A stretch of DNA of 64,000 bases from Sphingomonas sp. Leaf67 (lineage in GTDB: Bacteria; Pseudomonadota; Alphaproteobacteria; Sphingomonadales; Sphingomonadaceae): NCBI RefSeq assembly GCF_001421965.1, contig NZ_LMLP01000012.1, forward strand, positions 805-64,804, given 5' to 3'. The first letter of the stretch is position 1. Each line of letters begins with the position of its first letter. Shown here piece after piece: positions 16,889-25,708 of this stretch. The position numbers and the translations under genes were made by a program. A model generated the notes under the pieces. It ran no database searches. It saw only the letters and a program-made list of their open reading frames with translations, and was not told where the DNA came from.

Positions 16889-17615
16889 GTTCCTTTTCGA
16901 AGTTGCCGAGGCCGCCATCGGTGCCGCACAACCGGTCCCAAAAGCGGAAATAGAGCCCGAAATTGCAGCCATAGCGCTCATGATGCCTCTGATGATGGCT
17001 GGCGGTAATCAGCCAGCCCCCCAATCGCCCCGACCACATGAACCGCGGGAACATTTCCCACCCCATATGGTTGGTTACCCCCATAACCGTCATGATCGTC
17101 AACACCAACGCCAGCGCGCCGGTGTGAATCGGAATGACGAATACCAGTAACGGAATTACCACAGCGCCGGTTAACGCTTCGATCGGGTGGAACGCCATCG
17201 CTGCCCATGCCGTCGGCGGGCGGCTGGCATGGTGGACGGCATGGGCGATGCGAAACCATTTCGGCCGGTGCATCCAGCGATGCGTCCAGTAGAACCAGGT
17301 ATCGTGCGCAAAGAGGTACAGCAGCACCGATACCGGCAGGTACCATAAGGGATAGGCGTGGACGTCGCGGTAGATCGCGGTCCAGCCGCGATGCTCCCAG
17401 CCCCACGCGACGATGCCCGCCGGCACGCCGTAGATCGCGGCGGACAACAGCGACCAGCGGATTTCCTTGGCGATCTGCGCGTCGAGTCCGCGGTACAGCC
17501 CCGGATGCTTGCTGCGCGTCGCAAAGGCGAAGCCGGCCGACGCCAGCAGATAGCGGACACCGACGATCGCCGTCATCGCCACGGCGGACAGGAAAATAGC
17601 CAACGGGATCGACAT
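16803..17615 (-). CDS. Fatty acid hydroxylase / sterol desaturase family protein, possible carotenoid hydroxylase
   Basis: A 270-residue integral membrane di-iron oxygenase. Histidine clusters appear in order: H104-x7-H112-x3-H116, H125-x2-HH (128-129), H183, then HH207-208-x2-HH (211-212), which is the eight-histidine signature. The start at ATG 17615 begins a membrane segment directly; the longer frame from 17768 covers the intergenic region. It is divergent from crtY with 229 bp between, and followed by DUF2141 with which it overlaps 86 bp. Position suggests tailoring of carotenoids, for instance ring hydroxylation, but the family also acts on sterols, lipids and hopanoids. The last 30 residues are Ala/Arg-rich and poorly conserved in appearance. 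Confidence 0.78.
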   Translation of the reverse strand: MSIPLAIFLSAVAMTAIVGVRYLLASAGFAFATRSKHPGLYRGLDAQIAKEIRWSLLSAAIYGVPAGIVAWGWEHRGWTAIYRDVHAYPLWYLPVSVLLYLFAHDTWFYWTHRWMHRPKWFRIAHAVHHASRPPTAWAAMAFHPIEALTGAVVIPLLVFVIPIHTGALALVLTIMTVMGVTNHMGWEMFPRFMWSGRLGGWLITASHHQRHHERYGCNFGLYFRFWDRLCGTDGGLGNFEKERARVARRANRAGGAGAGDAAGGHADRHA

Positions 17616-17844
17616 GCCGCCGCTGTAGCGGATTGCACAGGCAGATGACACCCCAAGATCCTCCCCGGCACGGGTAGGGGGACCGTCGGCGAAGGCGATG
17701 GTGGAGGGGGGCGTCCACGAAAACAACGGCTTCGCACGCGGCGGTCCCCCTTCCACCATGCTGCGCATGGGTTCCCTTCCCGCGCACGGAAAGGATTTTC
17801 TGCGCGCCGTTGCTACTGTTGCCGCCCTCCCCTAGGGCCGTTCC

Positions 17845-19008
17845 ATGCCAACCATCCATCACTGCGACCTCGCCATCGTCGGCGGAGGGCTTGCCGGTGC
17901 GTTGATCGCGCTGGCGGCGGCGAAGCGGCGACCCGATGCCCGCATCCGCCTGATCGAGGGCGCATCGCATTTCGGCGGCAACCATGTCTGGTCGTTCTTC
18001 GGCAGCGACGTGTCCGACGATCATCGCGCGCTGGTCGCCCCGCTCATCGCCCATGCGTGGCGCGGCTACGACATCGTTTTTCCCGCCCATGCCCGCACGC
18101 TCGACACCGCCTATTATTCGATCACCTCCGAACGGCTCGATACAGTGTTGCGTCAGACGCTGTCGCGCGAAACCCTGATGCCATCGGTCCGCGTGCTGGG
18201 GGCCAGCCCGACCGCGGTCGTCCTCGCCGATGGCGACCGGGTCGAGGCGCAGGGCGTGATCGACTGTCGCGGTCCCGGCGACGTGTCGCTGCTCGACCTC
18301 GGCTGGCAGAAGTTCATGGGGATGGAGCTCATCACCGACGACCTGCACGGCGTCGACCGGCCGATCGTCATGGACGGATCGGTCGAACAGCTCGACGGCT
18401 ATCGCTTCGTCTATACCCTGCCGTTCGACGCCTCGACGCTGTTCGTCGAGGATACCTATTACAGCGACACCCCCGATATCGACACGCAGCTGCTGGCGGG
18501 GCGCATCAGCGGCTATGCGCAAGCGCAGGGCTGGAACGTCGCCCGGGTCGGTCGCAGCGAAACCGGCGTGCTGCCGGTCGCGATGGGCGGCGATTTCGAG
18601 GAATATTGGCGCTCGGGCGGCAATCGCGTCGCGAAGGGCGGGATGCGCGCCGGGCTGTTCCATCCGCTGACCGGCTATTCGCTGCCCGATGCGGTGCGCC
18701 TCGCCCATCTGGTCGCCGACAGCGGCGACTGGTCGGGCGGCGCGTTGCACACGCTGACCCATGATTATGCCGCGACGCTGTGGCGGCAGCGGCGATTCTA
18801 CCGGATGCTGGCGACGATGTTGTTCCGTGCGGCGGAACCGGCGGAACGCTACCGTGTGCTCGAACGCTTCTACCGCCTGGATGCGGGACTGGTCGGGCGT
18901 TTCTACGCCGGCGGGTCGACGCTGTTCGACAAATTGCGCGTGCTGACAGGCAAACCGCCGGTACCGATCGGACGTGCGGTACAGGCTTTGGTGGGGAGAC
19001 AGGGGTGA
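17845..19008 (+). CDS. crtY: Lycopene beta-cyclase
   Basis: A 387-residue FAD/NAD(P)-binding enzyme that closes the ends of lycopene to give beta-carotene. It opens with a Rossmann motif IVGGGLAGAL (11-20), has FGGNHVWSFF around 48-57, a DCRGP segment near 144-148 and the GLFHPLTGYSLPDAV signature of CrtY-type cyclases. The length fits. It leads a rightward operon: its TGA overlaps the crtI GTG by 4 bp. The 229-bp divergent spacer (17616-17844) presumably holds the promoter. No separate crtZ is present in the window. Confidence 0.93.
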   Translation: MPTIHHCDLAIVGGGLAGALIALAAAKRRPDARIRLIEGASHFGGNHVWSFFGSDVSDDHRALVAPLIAHAWRGYDIVFPAHARTLDTAYYSITSERLDTVLRQTLSRETLMPSVRVLGASPTAVVLADGDRVEAQGVIDCRGPGDVSLLDLGWQKFMGMELITDDLHGVDRPIVMDGSVEQLDGYRFVYTLPFDASTLFVEDTYYSDTPDIDTQLLAGRISGYAQAQGWNVARVGRSETGVLPVAMGGDFEEYWRSGGNRVAKGGMRAGLFHPLTGYSLPDAVRLAHLVADSGDWSGGALHTLTHDYAATLWRQRRFYRMLATMLFRAAEPAERYRVLERFYRLDAGLVGRFYAGGSTLFDKLRVLTGKPPVPIGRAVQALVGRQG

Positions 19009-20483
19009 AGACGGCAGTCGTAATCGGTGCGGGGTTCGGCGGCCTCGCGCTCGCCATCCGCCTGCAATCCGCCGGCGTACAGACGACGTTGGTCGAAGGG
19101 CGGGACAAGCCCGGCGGTCGTGCCTATTACTGGGAACGCGACGGCTTCGTCTTCGACGCCGGCCCGACCGTCATCACCGCGCCCGAAGCGTTGCAGGAAC
19201 TGTGGCAGCTGACCGGCCGCGACATGGCGGAGGACGTGACGCTGCAGGCGGTGTCGCCCTTCTACCGGCTCAACTGGCCCGACGGCACCAATTTCGACTA
19301 TACCAACGACGACACGCTGCTGCGGTCGGAAATCGCCAAGCTCGATCCCGGCGACATCGCCGGCTATGCCCGCTTCCTCGAATATTCGGCGGGCGTGTAT
19401 GAAGAAGGCTATGTGAAGCTGGGGCACGTGCCGTTCCTCGACTTCGCCTCGATGATCAAGGCCGCGCCGGCGCTGGTCAAATATCAGGCATGGCGCTCGG
19501 TCTATTCGATCGTGTCGTCGTTCGTGAAGAACGAGAAACTGCGGCAGGCGCTGTCGTTCCATACCCTGCTGGTCGGCGGCGATCCGATGAAGACCAGCAG
19601 CATCTATGCGCTGATCCACAAGCTGGAGCGTGACGGCGGCGTCTGGTTCGCGCTGGGCGGCACCAACAAGCTGGTCGCCGGCATGGTCCGCCTGTTCGAG
19701 AAGCTGGGCGGCACGCTGATCCTGAACGACCCGGTCGCCAGCATCGACACATTGGGCGACCGCGCGACCGGCGTCACGACGAAAAGCGGCGTGGTCATCG
19801 GTGCCGACATGGTCGCGACCAATGCCGACCTGATGCACAGCTACAAGGACCTGCTGTCGGGATCGCGCAGCGCGCAGCGCAAGGCCAAGCGGCTGGAACG
19901 CAAGCGTTTCTCGCCGTCGCTGTTCGTCGTCCATTTCGGCATCAAGGGCACGTGGCCGGGCATCCCGCACCACATGATCCTGTTCGGCCCGCGCTATAAG
20001 GGGCTGCTCGCCGACATTTACGACCATGGCGTGCTCAGCGAGGATTTCTCGCTCTACCTCCACCACCCGACCGTCACCGACCCATCGATGGCGCCGGAGG
20101 GGCATTCGACCTTCTACGCGCTGTGCCCGGTGCCGCACACCGGCAAGTTCCCGGTCGACTGGGACCAGATCGGCCCGATCCTCGAAAAACGGATTCTGGA
20201 CGAGGTCGGTCGCCGCCTGATCCCCGACATCCACGACCGGATCGTGACGAAGTTCAGCTATATGCCGAGCGACTTCACCCACGATCTGAACGCGTATCAC
20301 GGCTCGGCCTTCTCGCTGGAGCCGATCCTGACGCAGAGCGCCTATTTCCGCGCGCACAACCGCGACGACGATATCCCGAACCTGTATGTCGTCGGGGCCG
20401 GCACCCATCCGGGCGCAGGGATTCCGGGCGTGGTCGGCAGTGCCAAGGCGACGGCGGCGCTGATGCTGGGCGAGGAGGACTGA
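19005..20483 (+). CDS. crtI: Phytoene desaturase (CrtI type)
   Basis: A 492-residue FAD amine-oxidase-fold enzyme that desaturates phytoene to lycopene. The N-terminal dinucleotide motif is VIGAGFGGLA (6-15), then GGRAYYWERDGFVFDAGPTV, the family's substrate-side signature. The C-terminal FAD contact VGAGTHPGAGIPGV is about 25 residues from the end. The GTG start at 19005 overlaps the crtY stop (GTGA), which decides the start; the upstream extension to 18780 would lie inside crtY. It is followed by a 119-bp inverted repeat instead of another overlap. Confidence 0.95.
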   Translation: MKTAVVIGAGFGGLALAIRLQSAGVQTTLVEGRDKPGGRAYYWERDGFVFDAGPTVITAPEALQELWQLTGRDMAEDVTLQAVSPFYRLNWPDGTNFDYTNDDTLLRSEIAKLDPGDIAGYARFLEYSAGVYEEGYVKLGHVPFLDFASMIKAAPALVKYQAWRSVYSIVSSFVKNEKLRQALSFHTLLVGGDPMKTSSIYALIHKLERDGGVWFALGGTNKLVAGMVRLFEKLGGTLILNDPVASIDTLGDRATGVTTKSGVVIGADMVATNADLMHSYKDLLSGSRSAQRKAKRLERKRFSPSLFVVHFGIKGTWPGIPHHMILFGPRYKGLLADIYDHGVLSEDFSLYLHHPTVTDPSMAPEGHSTFYALCPVPHTGKFPVDWDQIGPILEKRILDEVGRRLIPDIHDRIVTKFSYMPSDFTHDLNAYHGSAFSLEPILTQSAYFRAHNRDDDIPNLYVVGAGTHPGAGIPGVVGSAKATAALMLGEED

Positions 20484-20503
20484 CGGTCCTCCACCAGTAG
20501 AAA

Positions 20504-20622
20504 CCGTTTGGTTCGAGCAGCTTCGATCCTGTCGGGAAGCGCCGGTCGAGAACGGAATGCCTCAAACGGGGCGTTCTCGACATTCGCTTCTCGACAGGCT
20601 CGAAGCTGCTCGAACCGAACGG
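20504..20622. repeat. Inverted repeat, family B copy 1, inside the carotenoid operon
   Basis: Arms CCGTTTGGTTCGAGCAGCTT (from 20504, 37 nt in all) and its near-perfect inverse ending CTCGAACCGAACGG (20622) flank a 45-nt centre. This can fold into a long hairpin in RNA. It separates crtI from the LOG gene. Other copies lie at 29392, 38201 and 63856. Confidence 0.8.
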
Positions 20623-20687
20623 ATAAGGTCTGGCCATCGCAGCCACCAGCTTGCCCCCCTCCCCCCGATCGCCTACCGCTCGCGACC

Positions 20688-21269
20688 ATGCAGCGTCTGG
20701 CCATTTACTGCGGGTCCGCGACCCCCGCCGATCCGATCTACATCGATTCCGCCCGTGCCGTCGGTCGTGCCCTTGCGGAACGCGGCATCGGCGTCGTCTA
20801 TGGCGGCGGGCGGCTCGGCCTGATGGGCGCGGTCGCCGATGGCGCGATCGAGGCCGGCGGCGACGTCATCGGCGTCATCCCGACCGCGCTGGTCAAGGCG
20901 GAGGCCGCGCACAAGGGCCTCACCGAACTCCACGTCGTCGACACCATGCATCAGCGCAAACAGGCGTTCACCGACCTGTCCGACGGTTTCGTCACCATCC
21001 CTGGCGGCACTGGCACGATGGACGAATTGTGGGAGGCGATGAGTTGGGCACAGCTTGGCTATCATGCCAAGCCGGTCGGCCTGCTCAACACCGCCGGCTA
21101 CTACGATCACCTGATCGCCTTCGTCGACAAGATGGCCGAGGTCGGCTTCATGCGCCCCATGCACCGCGACATCCTGCTGGTCGCCGACACCCTCGACACG
21201 CTGCTCGACAGGATGGCCGCGCATACCCCGGTACAGGCGATCATCCACATGAGCAGCAAAGACCTTTGA
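20688..21269 (+). CDS. LOG-family protein (putative nucleotide 5'-monophosphate phosphoribohydrolase)
   Basis: A 193-residue Rossmann-like protein with the lysine-decarboxylase-like / LOG motifs MHQRK (87-91) and PGGTGTMDE (105-113), the active-site loop that binds nucleoside monophosphates. Characterised members release cytokinin bases or free ribose-5-phosphate from AMP-like nucleotides. The ATG at 20688 is the first that gives the family N-terminus (RLAIYCGS); the preceding frame lies in the repeat. Its stop overlaps the crtB TTG by 4 bp, so it is translated with crtB. No known step of carotenoid synthesis needs this activity. Confidence 0.88.
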   Translation: MQRLAIYCGSATPADPIYIDSARAVGRALAERGIGVVYGGGRLGLMGAVADGAIEAGGDVIGVIPTALVKAEAAHKGLTELHVVDTMHQRKQAFTDLSDGFVTIPGGTGTMDELWEAMSWAQLGYHAKPVGLLNTAGYYDHLIAFVDKMAEVGFMRPMHRDILLVADTLDTLLDRMAAHTPVQAIIHMSSKDL

Positions 21270-22192
21270 TCCCGCCCCGCGCCGAGCTCGTCGCGCACGC
21301 CCGCGACACGATCGCGCGCGGTTCGAAAAGTTTCGCGGCGGCGAGCAAGCTGTTCGATCCGCAAACCCGCGAACGCGCCTGGCTGCTCTACGCATGGTGC
21401 CGCGCCTGCGACGACCTCGCCGACGGGCAGGACATGGGGCACGGGATGCAGCGGCTCGACGATGCGCCCGCGCGCCTGCTGCTGATCCGCGAGCGCACCG
21501 CAGCGGCGCTGGCCGGGCAGCCGACCGGCGATCCGGCCTTCGACGCGCTGGGCGTGGTCGCGGTAGAGGTCGGCCTGCCGCACCGGCTGATCCACGACGT
21601 GATCGACGGGTTCCAGCTCGACGCCGATGGCTGGCAACCGGTGACCGAGAACGACCTGTACCAATATTGCTATCACGTCGCCGGCGCGGTCGGCGGGCTG
21701 ATGGCGGTGGTGATGGGCGTGCCCGCAGAGGACCGCGACACGCTCGACCGTGCCTGCGATCTCGGGCTGGCGTTCCAGCTTGCCAATATCGCCCGCGACG
21801 TGCGCGAAGACGCGGATGCCGGGCGCTGCTACCTGCCGCGCGAATGGCTGGCCGAACAGCGCATCGACCCCGCCGATCCGATGGCGACGCCCGATCGGGT
21901 CGCGGTCCTCACCCGCCGGATGGCGGCGCGTGCCGCGCTTCACGAGGACAGCGCCCGGATCGGTGCGGCACGCCTGCCATGGCGGTCGGCATGGGCGGTA
22001 CTGGCCGCCGCCGACATTTATGGCGGCATCGCCCGCAAGGTCGCGGCGGCTGGCCCTGCGGCATGGGACCAGCGCCAGACGACGTCGAAGGGCGAGAAGA
22101 TCGCAGCCATCGCCCGCGCGTTCGTGGCGGCGCGCTGGCGCCCGGCACGGGATACGCCCCGCGACCAGTCGCTCTGGACGCGCCCGAACTAG
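21266..22192 (+). CDS. crtB: Phytoene synthase (squalene/phytoene synthase family)
   Basis: A 308-residue all-helical prenyltransferase that joins two geranylgeranyl diphosphates into phytoene. Both aspartate-rich metal sites are present: CDDLAD (48-53) and NIARDVREDAD (174-184), with the intervening YCYHVAG stretch. The only workable start is TTG at 21266, which overlaps the LOG stop (TTGA); no ATG or GTG is available before the first conserved residues. It is the last gene of crtY-crtI-LOG-crtB and is followed by a REPIN-like repeat. Confidence 0.94.
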   Translation: MIPPRAELVAHARDTIARGSKSFAAASKLFDPQTRERAWLLYAWCRACDDLADGQDMGHGMQRLDDAPARLLLIRERTAAALAGQPTGDPAFDALGVVAVEVGLPHRLIHDVIDGFQLDADGWQPVTENDLYQYCYHVAGAVGGLMAVVMGVPAEDRDTLDRACDLGLAFQLANIARDVREDADAGRCYLPREWLAEQRIDPADPMATPDRVAVLTRRMAARAALHEDSARIGAARLPWRSAWAVLAAADIYGGIARKVAAAGPAAWDQRQTTSKGEKIAAIARAFVAARWRPARDTPRDQSLWTRPN

Positions 22193-22225
22193 GAGGGACC
22201 GACGTTCAGCGATCCAAACGAATGT

Positions 22226-22325
22226 TCGTCATTCCCGCGCAGACGGGAATCCATAGCCGCTGAGGTTTGTGCTGAAGCAGTGATCTCGGCGCATATGGAC
22301 TCCCGCCTGCGCGGGAGTGACGACA
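22226..22325. repeat. REPIN-like inverted repeat, family A copy 2
   Basis: Arms GTCATTCCCGCGCAGACGGG and its inverse GACTCCCGCCTGCGCGGGAG, each palindromic, are separated by about 40 nt and end in TCGTCA/TGACGA. It lies between convergent crtB and the AI-2E-type permease gene, where it could act as a terminator for either. Confidence 0.8.
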
Positions 22326-22373
22326 GAGCATCGGCTGGGGACCGGAAGGAGGGGAGCGGAAACATCCGCTTCC

Positions 22374-23447
22374 TCACTGATCCTCCCCCTTCACCTTGTC
22401 GGTCGCCACCGTAATATCCCGCCCCAGCAACGCCTGCACGTAGATCCGCTGCACCAGCACGAACACGACGATGGTCAGCGGCGCGGCCAGCACCACGCCG
22501 ATGAACCCGAACATCAGCCCCATGCCGATGACCGAGAACAGCAGCACGGCGGGCGGCACGTCGACGGCGTGCTTCTGGACGATGGGTTGCAGGATATTGC
22601 CCTGAATCTGCTGGACGATCAGGAACAGCACGATCGTCCACAACGCGGTCGACGGCGAATGGGTAAACGCCAGCATCACCGCCGGCAGACCGGCGATGAT
22701 CGGCCCGACATAGGGCACGATGTCCATCAATCCGGCGATCAGGCCCAGCCCGATCGCGGCGGGCACCCCCAGCAGCCACAGCCCGGTGCCGGTCAGCACC
22801 GCGACGACGATGATCGCCACCGCCTCGCCCTTCATCCATCCGCGCAGGCCCCCGGCGGCATCGTCCACCGCCTTGCGCGCGACCGGTTCGGCCTTTGGCG
22901 GCACCAGCTTCACCAGCCCGCGGCGATAGAGTTCGGGGTCGGCCGCAAGGAAGATCGCCCCGACCAGCACCAGCACCGCGTCCGACAGTCCCGATCCGAT
23001 CGACAGGGCATAGGTGCCCGCGCGCGACATGATCGTCGACATATCGCTGCTGCCCTGCGACAACAGGTCGCGCGCCGGCCCGCCCAGCCCCCATGCGTCC
23101 AGTTGCCGCTGGATCGCCTGCAGCGCGGACGGAATCTGTTCGCGGATCGTGTCGAACTGCTGCACCAGCTGCGCGCCGAAGCCATAGAAGATGCCGATCA
23201 CGATCCCCAGCAGCAGGATGATCGCCGCTGCCAGCGATAATCCGCGCGGCAGGCGGGTCCATTTCTGGATACGGCGCGCCACCGCGCTGAACAGTACCGC
23301 GATGACCGTCGCCCCAAACACCAGCAGCACCAGCCGCATCATGGATATGAGCAACAGCCCCGCCCCGACGATCGCCAGCACCATCACCGTCATCGTCGCG
23401 ACCCGGCCATAGCTTGGGCCCTGCCGTTCCGTTTCGCCTTGCATCAT
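22374..23447 (-). CDS. AI-2E family transporter (PerM-type permease)
   Basis: A 357-residue membrane protein with about eight helices: a pair at the N-terminus (RVATMTVMVLAIVG, LVLLVFGATVIAVLF), a central amphipathic section, then GIGLIAG-like helices with the family motif MDIVPYVGPIIAG. Members export autoinducer-2 or act as Na+/H+ antiporters; the substrate here is unknown. The ATG at 23447 follows AAAGGGG by 6 nt; the longer frame to 23546 adds an unlikely Arg-rich leader. It is divergent from the broken receptor gene. Confidence 0.85.
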   Translation of the reverse strand: MMQGETERQGPSYGRVATMTVMVLAIVGAGLLLISMMRLVLLVFGATVIAVLFSAVARRIQKWTRLPRGLSLAAAIILLLGIVIGIFYGFGAQLVQQFDTIREQIPSALQAIQRQLDAWGLGGPARDLLSQGSSDMSTIMSRAGTYALSIGSGLSDAVLVLVGAIFLAADPELYRRGLVKLVPPKAEPVARKAVDDAAGGLRGWMKGEAVAIIVVAVLTGTGLWLLGVPAAIGLGLIAGLMDIVPYVGPIIAGLPAVMLAFTHSPSTALWTIVLFLIVQQIQGNILQPIVQKHAVDVPPAVLLFSVIGMGLMFGFIGVVLAAPLTIVVFVLVQRIYVQALLGRDITVATDKVKGEDQ

Positions 23448-23561
23448 CGGTTCCCCTTTCGCGCGTGAACGGACAGAGGTCGCGCACCGTTCCGGTTCGA
23501 TACCGTCACGATCGTTCGAAAAATCGTATCCGAAACGATTGCACATAAAACCGTAGTTAGC

Positions 23562-23582
23562 TAATGCGACCGAGTTGCATTA
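23562..23582. promoter_or_regulatory. Palindromic operator-like site upstream of the receptor gene
   Basis: TAATGC (23562-23567) and GCATTA (23577-23582) form an inverted repeat, with further matches inside (7 of 9 pairs over the 19-bp core). It lies 15 bp before the receptor start. The shape is compatible with a Fur-type iron operator, as expected for a siderophore receptor, but this is an inference from position and symmetry. Confidence 0.35.
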
Positions 23583-23596
23583 AAGGGGGGAAGCGG

Positions 23597-25708
23597 GTGG
23601 AACGGTGGTGGATGCCGGTGATGGCGGCAGCAATGGTGGCGGGACCGGTCGCGGCGCAGGAACGCGCGACCGACGACGACGCTGACATCGTGGTCGAGGG
23701 GCGCGCCCGGCAACTCTATCGCACCACGCTCACCACCGTCGGCAAATCGGCGCAGGACCCGCTCGACATTCCGCAGGCGTTGCAGGTCATCAACCGCGAC
23801 CTGTTCACCGATCAGGGCGCACGCGACGCGACCGACCTGTAGCGCAATATTTCGGGCGTCAGCGCGTACAGCTATGCCGGCGTCACCTTCCGCGGATTTC
23901 GCCAGGACGAATCCTTCTACGACGGAATGCGCGGCAATCCCTTCGTCGGCTTCACCGTGCCGCAATTGTTCAACATCGACCGGGTCGAGGTGCTGAAGGG
24001 ACCGGCAGGGCTGTTCTTCGGTCCCGGCGCACCGGGCGGGATCATCAACTATGTGTCGAAGACGCCGTCCGACCGCACCGGGCTGCGCACCGTCGTCACC
24101 GCCGGCAATTACGACCGGGTCGGTATCTCGGCGGAGGCGACCAACCGCATCGATGCCGATGGTGTCGTATCCTATCGCATCGGCGGCTTTTACGAAGCGA
24201 TGCAGCCCTTTCGCTTCAACACGCTGCACAAGGCGCTGATCGGCGATGCCGGCCTGTCGATCCGTACCAATCCCGGCGGGCTGCTGACGCTGCAGGTCAC
24301 GACCTATGACAATTACCTGCGCGCCAACCGCCTGCGCGGGGTGCTGGTCGACGACAATGGACGCTTCCGCACCTCGATCGGCTGGAACGCGAACGAAAGG
24401 AGCGATGATCTCCACCTCGCCTCGACCGCATGGGCCGCGCGCTATGCAACGGCGATCGGCGATGCGGCGACGCTCGATGCCGGCGTACGCAGCTTCCGCT
24501 CGATCGAACGGCAGCAATATCACGAGCCGCGCGGGTTGAGCGCAACCAATCCCGATCTGGTCCTGCGCGAGTTTCGCGATCAGGTCCGCCCGGTCGACGG
24601 CCTGTCGTTCATGGCCAATGCCACCGCGCGCACGACCCTGCTCGGCCTGTCGCACCGCATTCAGGTCGGCACCGACTGGTATCGCGAATCGAACGGGCTG
24701 GAATCGCGTATCCTGCGCGCTGGCGTGCTCCCGCTCAGCCTGTCCAACCCGGTCTATGGCCGGTCCGATGGTGACGCGCTGCGGGCGACGGCGCTGCCCT
24801 TCACCGTCACCGATACCGATTCGCGCCGCTTCGGCGTCTATGCGCAGGATCAGATCGACCTGACCACGCATCTGCTGCTGGTCGCGGGCGTCCGCTACGA
24901 CCGGTTCGAGGACAGCACCCGGGTCGCCACCGCCGGCCGGGTGACGTCGAACGCACGCTACGAGGACAGCGACATCACCTTCCGCACCGGCGCGATCTAC
25001 AAACCGCGGGACGATGTGTCGCTCTATGTCAGCTGGTCGCAGGGCTTCGATCCGCAGGCACCGGCCAGCCAGCTGCCCGCCGCCGGTGGCCCCTTTGCGC
25101 CGATCACCGGCAACCAGATTGAAACCGGCGTCAAATCGCGGCTGCTCGACGGCCGGGTACAGGCCAATGCCGCGCTCTACCGCATCGTGCGCCGCAATCT
25201 GTTGCAGGTCGATCCCAGCCTGCCCCCGGTCGGCGGCGTCGATCAATTGCGCCCGATCGGCGAGGTGACCAGCAAGGGGTTCGAAATCGATCTGACCACC
25301 GACCTGACGCCGGACTGGGTGCTGCTCGCCAATTACGGGTACAATGATACGCGCATCACCGGCAGCGTCGCCGGCCAGTCGCTGACCGATGCGATCGGCA
25401 ATCGCTTCGCCAACGCGCCCGCGCACAAGCTGGGGTTCTGGACCCGCTATCAGGTCGCACCGCTCCGCACCGCCTTCGCGTTCGGCGGCGAGCATGTGTC
25501 GCGCCGGGTCAGCCGCTCGGGACAGCCGGTGCTGCCCTACACCATCTTCGACGCGTCGATCACGCACCAGCTCGGCTTTGCCGAACTGATGCTGCGCGTC
25601 GATAACCTGTTCGACAAAGTCTATGCCGCGTCGGGCTTTACCGCGCAGACCGGCCATTTCCCCGGCGAACCGCGCACCGCCTTCGTCGAACTACGCACCA
25701 AATTCTGA
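23597..25708 (+). pseudogene. TonB-dependent siderophore receptor interrupted by an in-frame amber codon
   Basis: The frame reads as a complete 703-codon TonB-dependent receptor except for TAG at 23840-23842 (codon 82). Before it: signal peptide (MPVMAAAMVAGPVAAQ), a TonB-box-like DIVVEG, and plug start IPQALQVINRDLFTDQGARD. Directly after it, in the same frame, are RNISGVSAYSYAG, the plug motif VEVLKGPAGLFFGPGAPGG, and a 22-strand-type barrel ending EPRTAFVELRTKF. GTG at 23597 with AAAGGGGGG 6 nt upstream is the start. Only one base change is needed to restore it, so this is a recent nonsense mutation, a sequencing error, or a site of suppression. Internal initiation at 23927 would lack export and plug. 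Confidence 0.88.

Noticed and set aside
16978..18762. A 594-codon leftward frame covering the crtY antisense and part of the hydroxylase
   Set aside because: It crosses the divergent promoter region and two real genes in the wrong frames; composition is that of a shadow.
23927..25708. A separate complete gene for the receptor C-terminal part
   Set aside because: It begins in mid-plug and lacks a signal peptide and TonB box; the upstream 81 codons in the same frame supply exactly these parts, so it is one interrupted gene.
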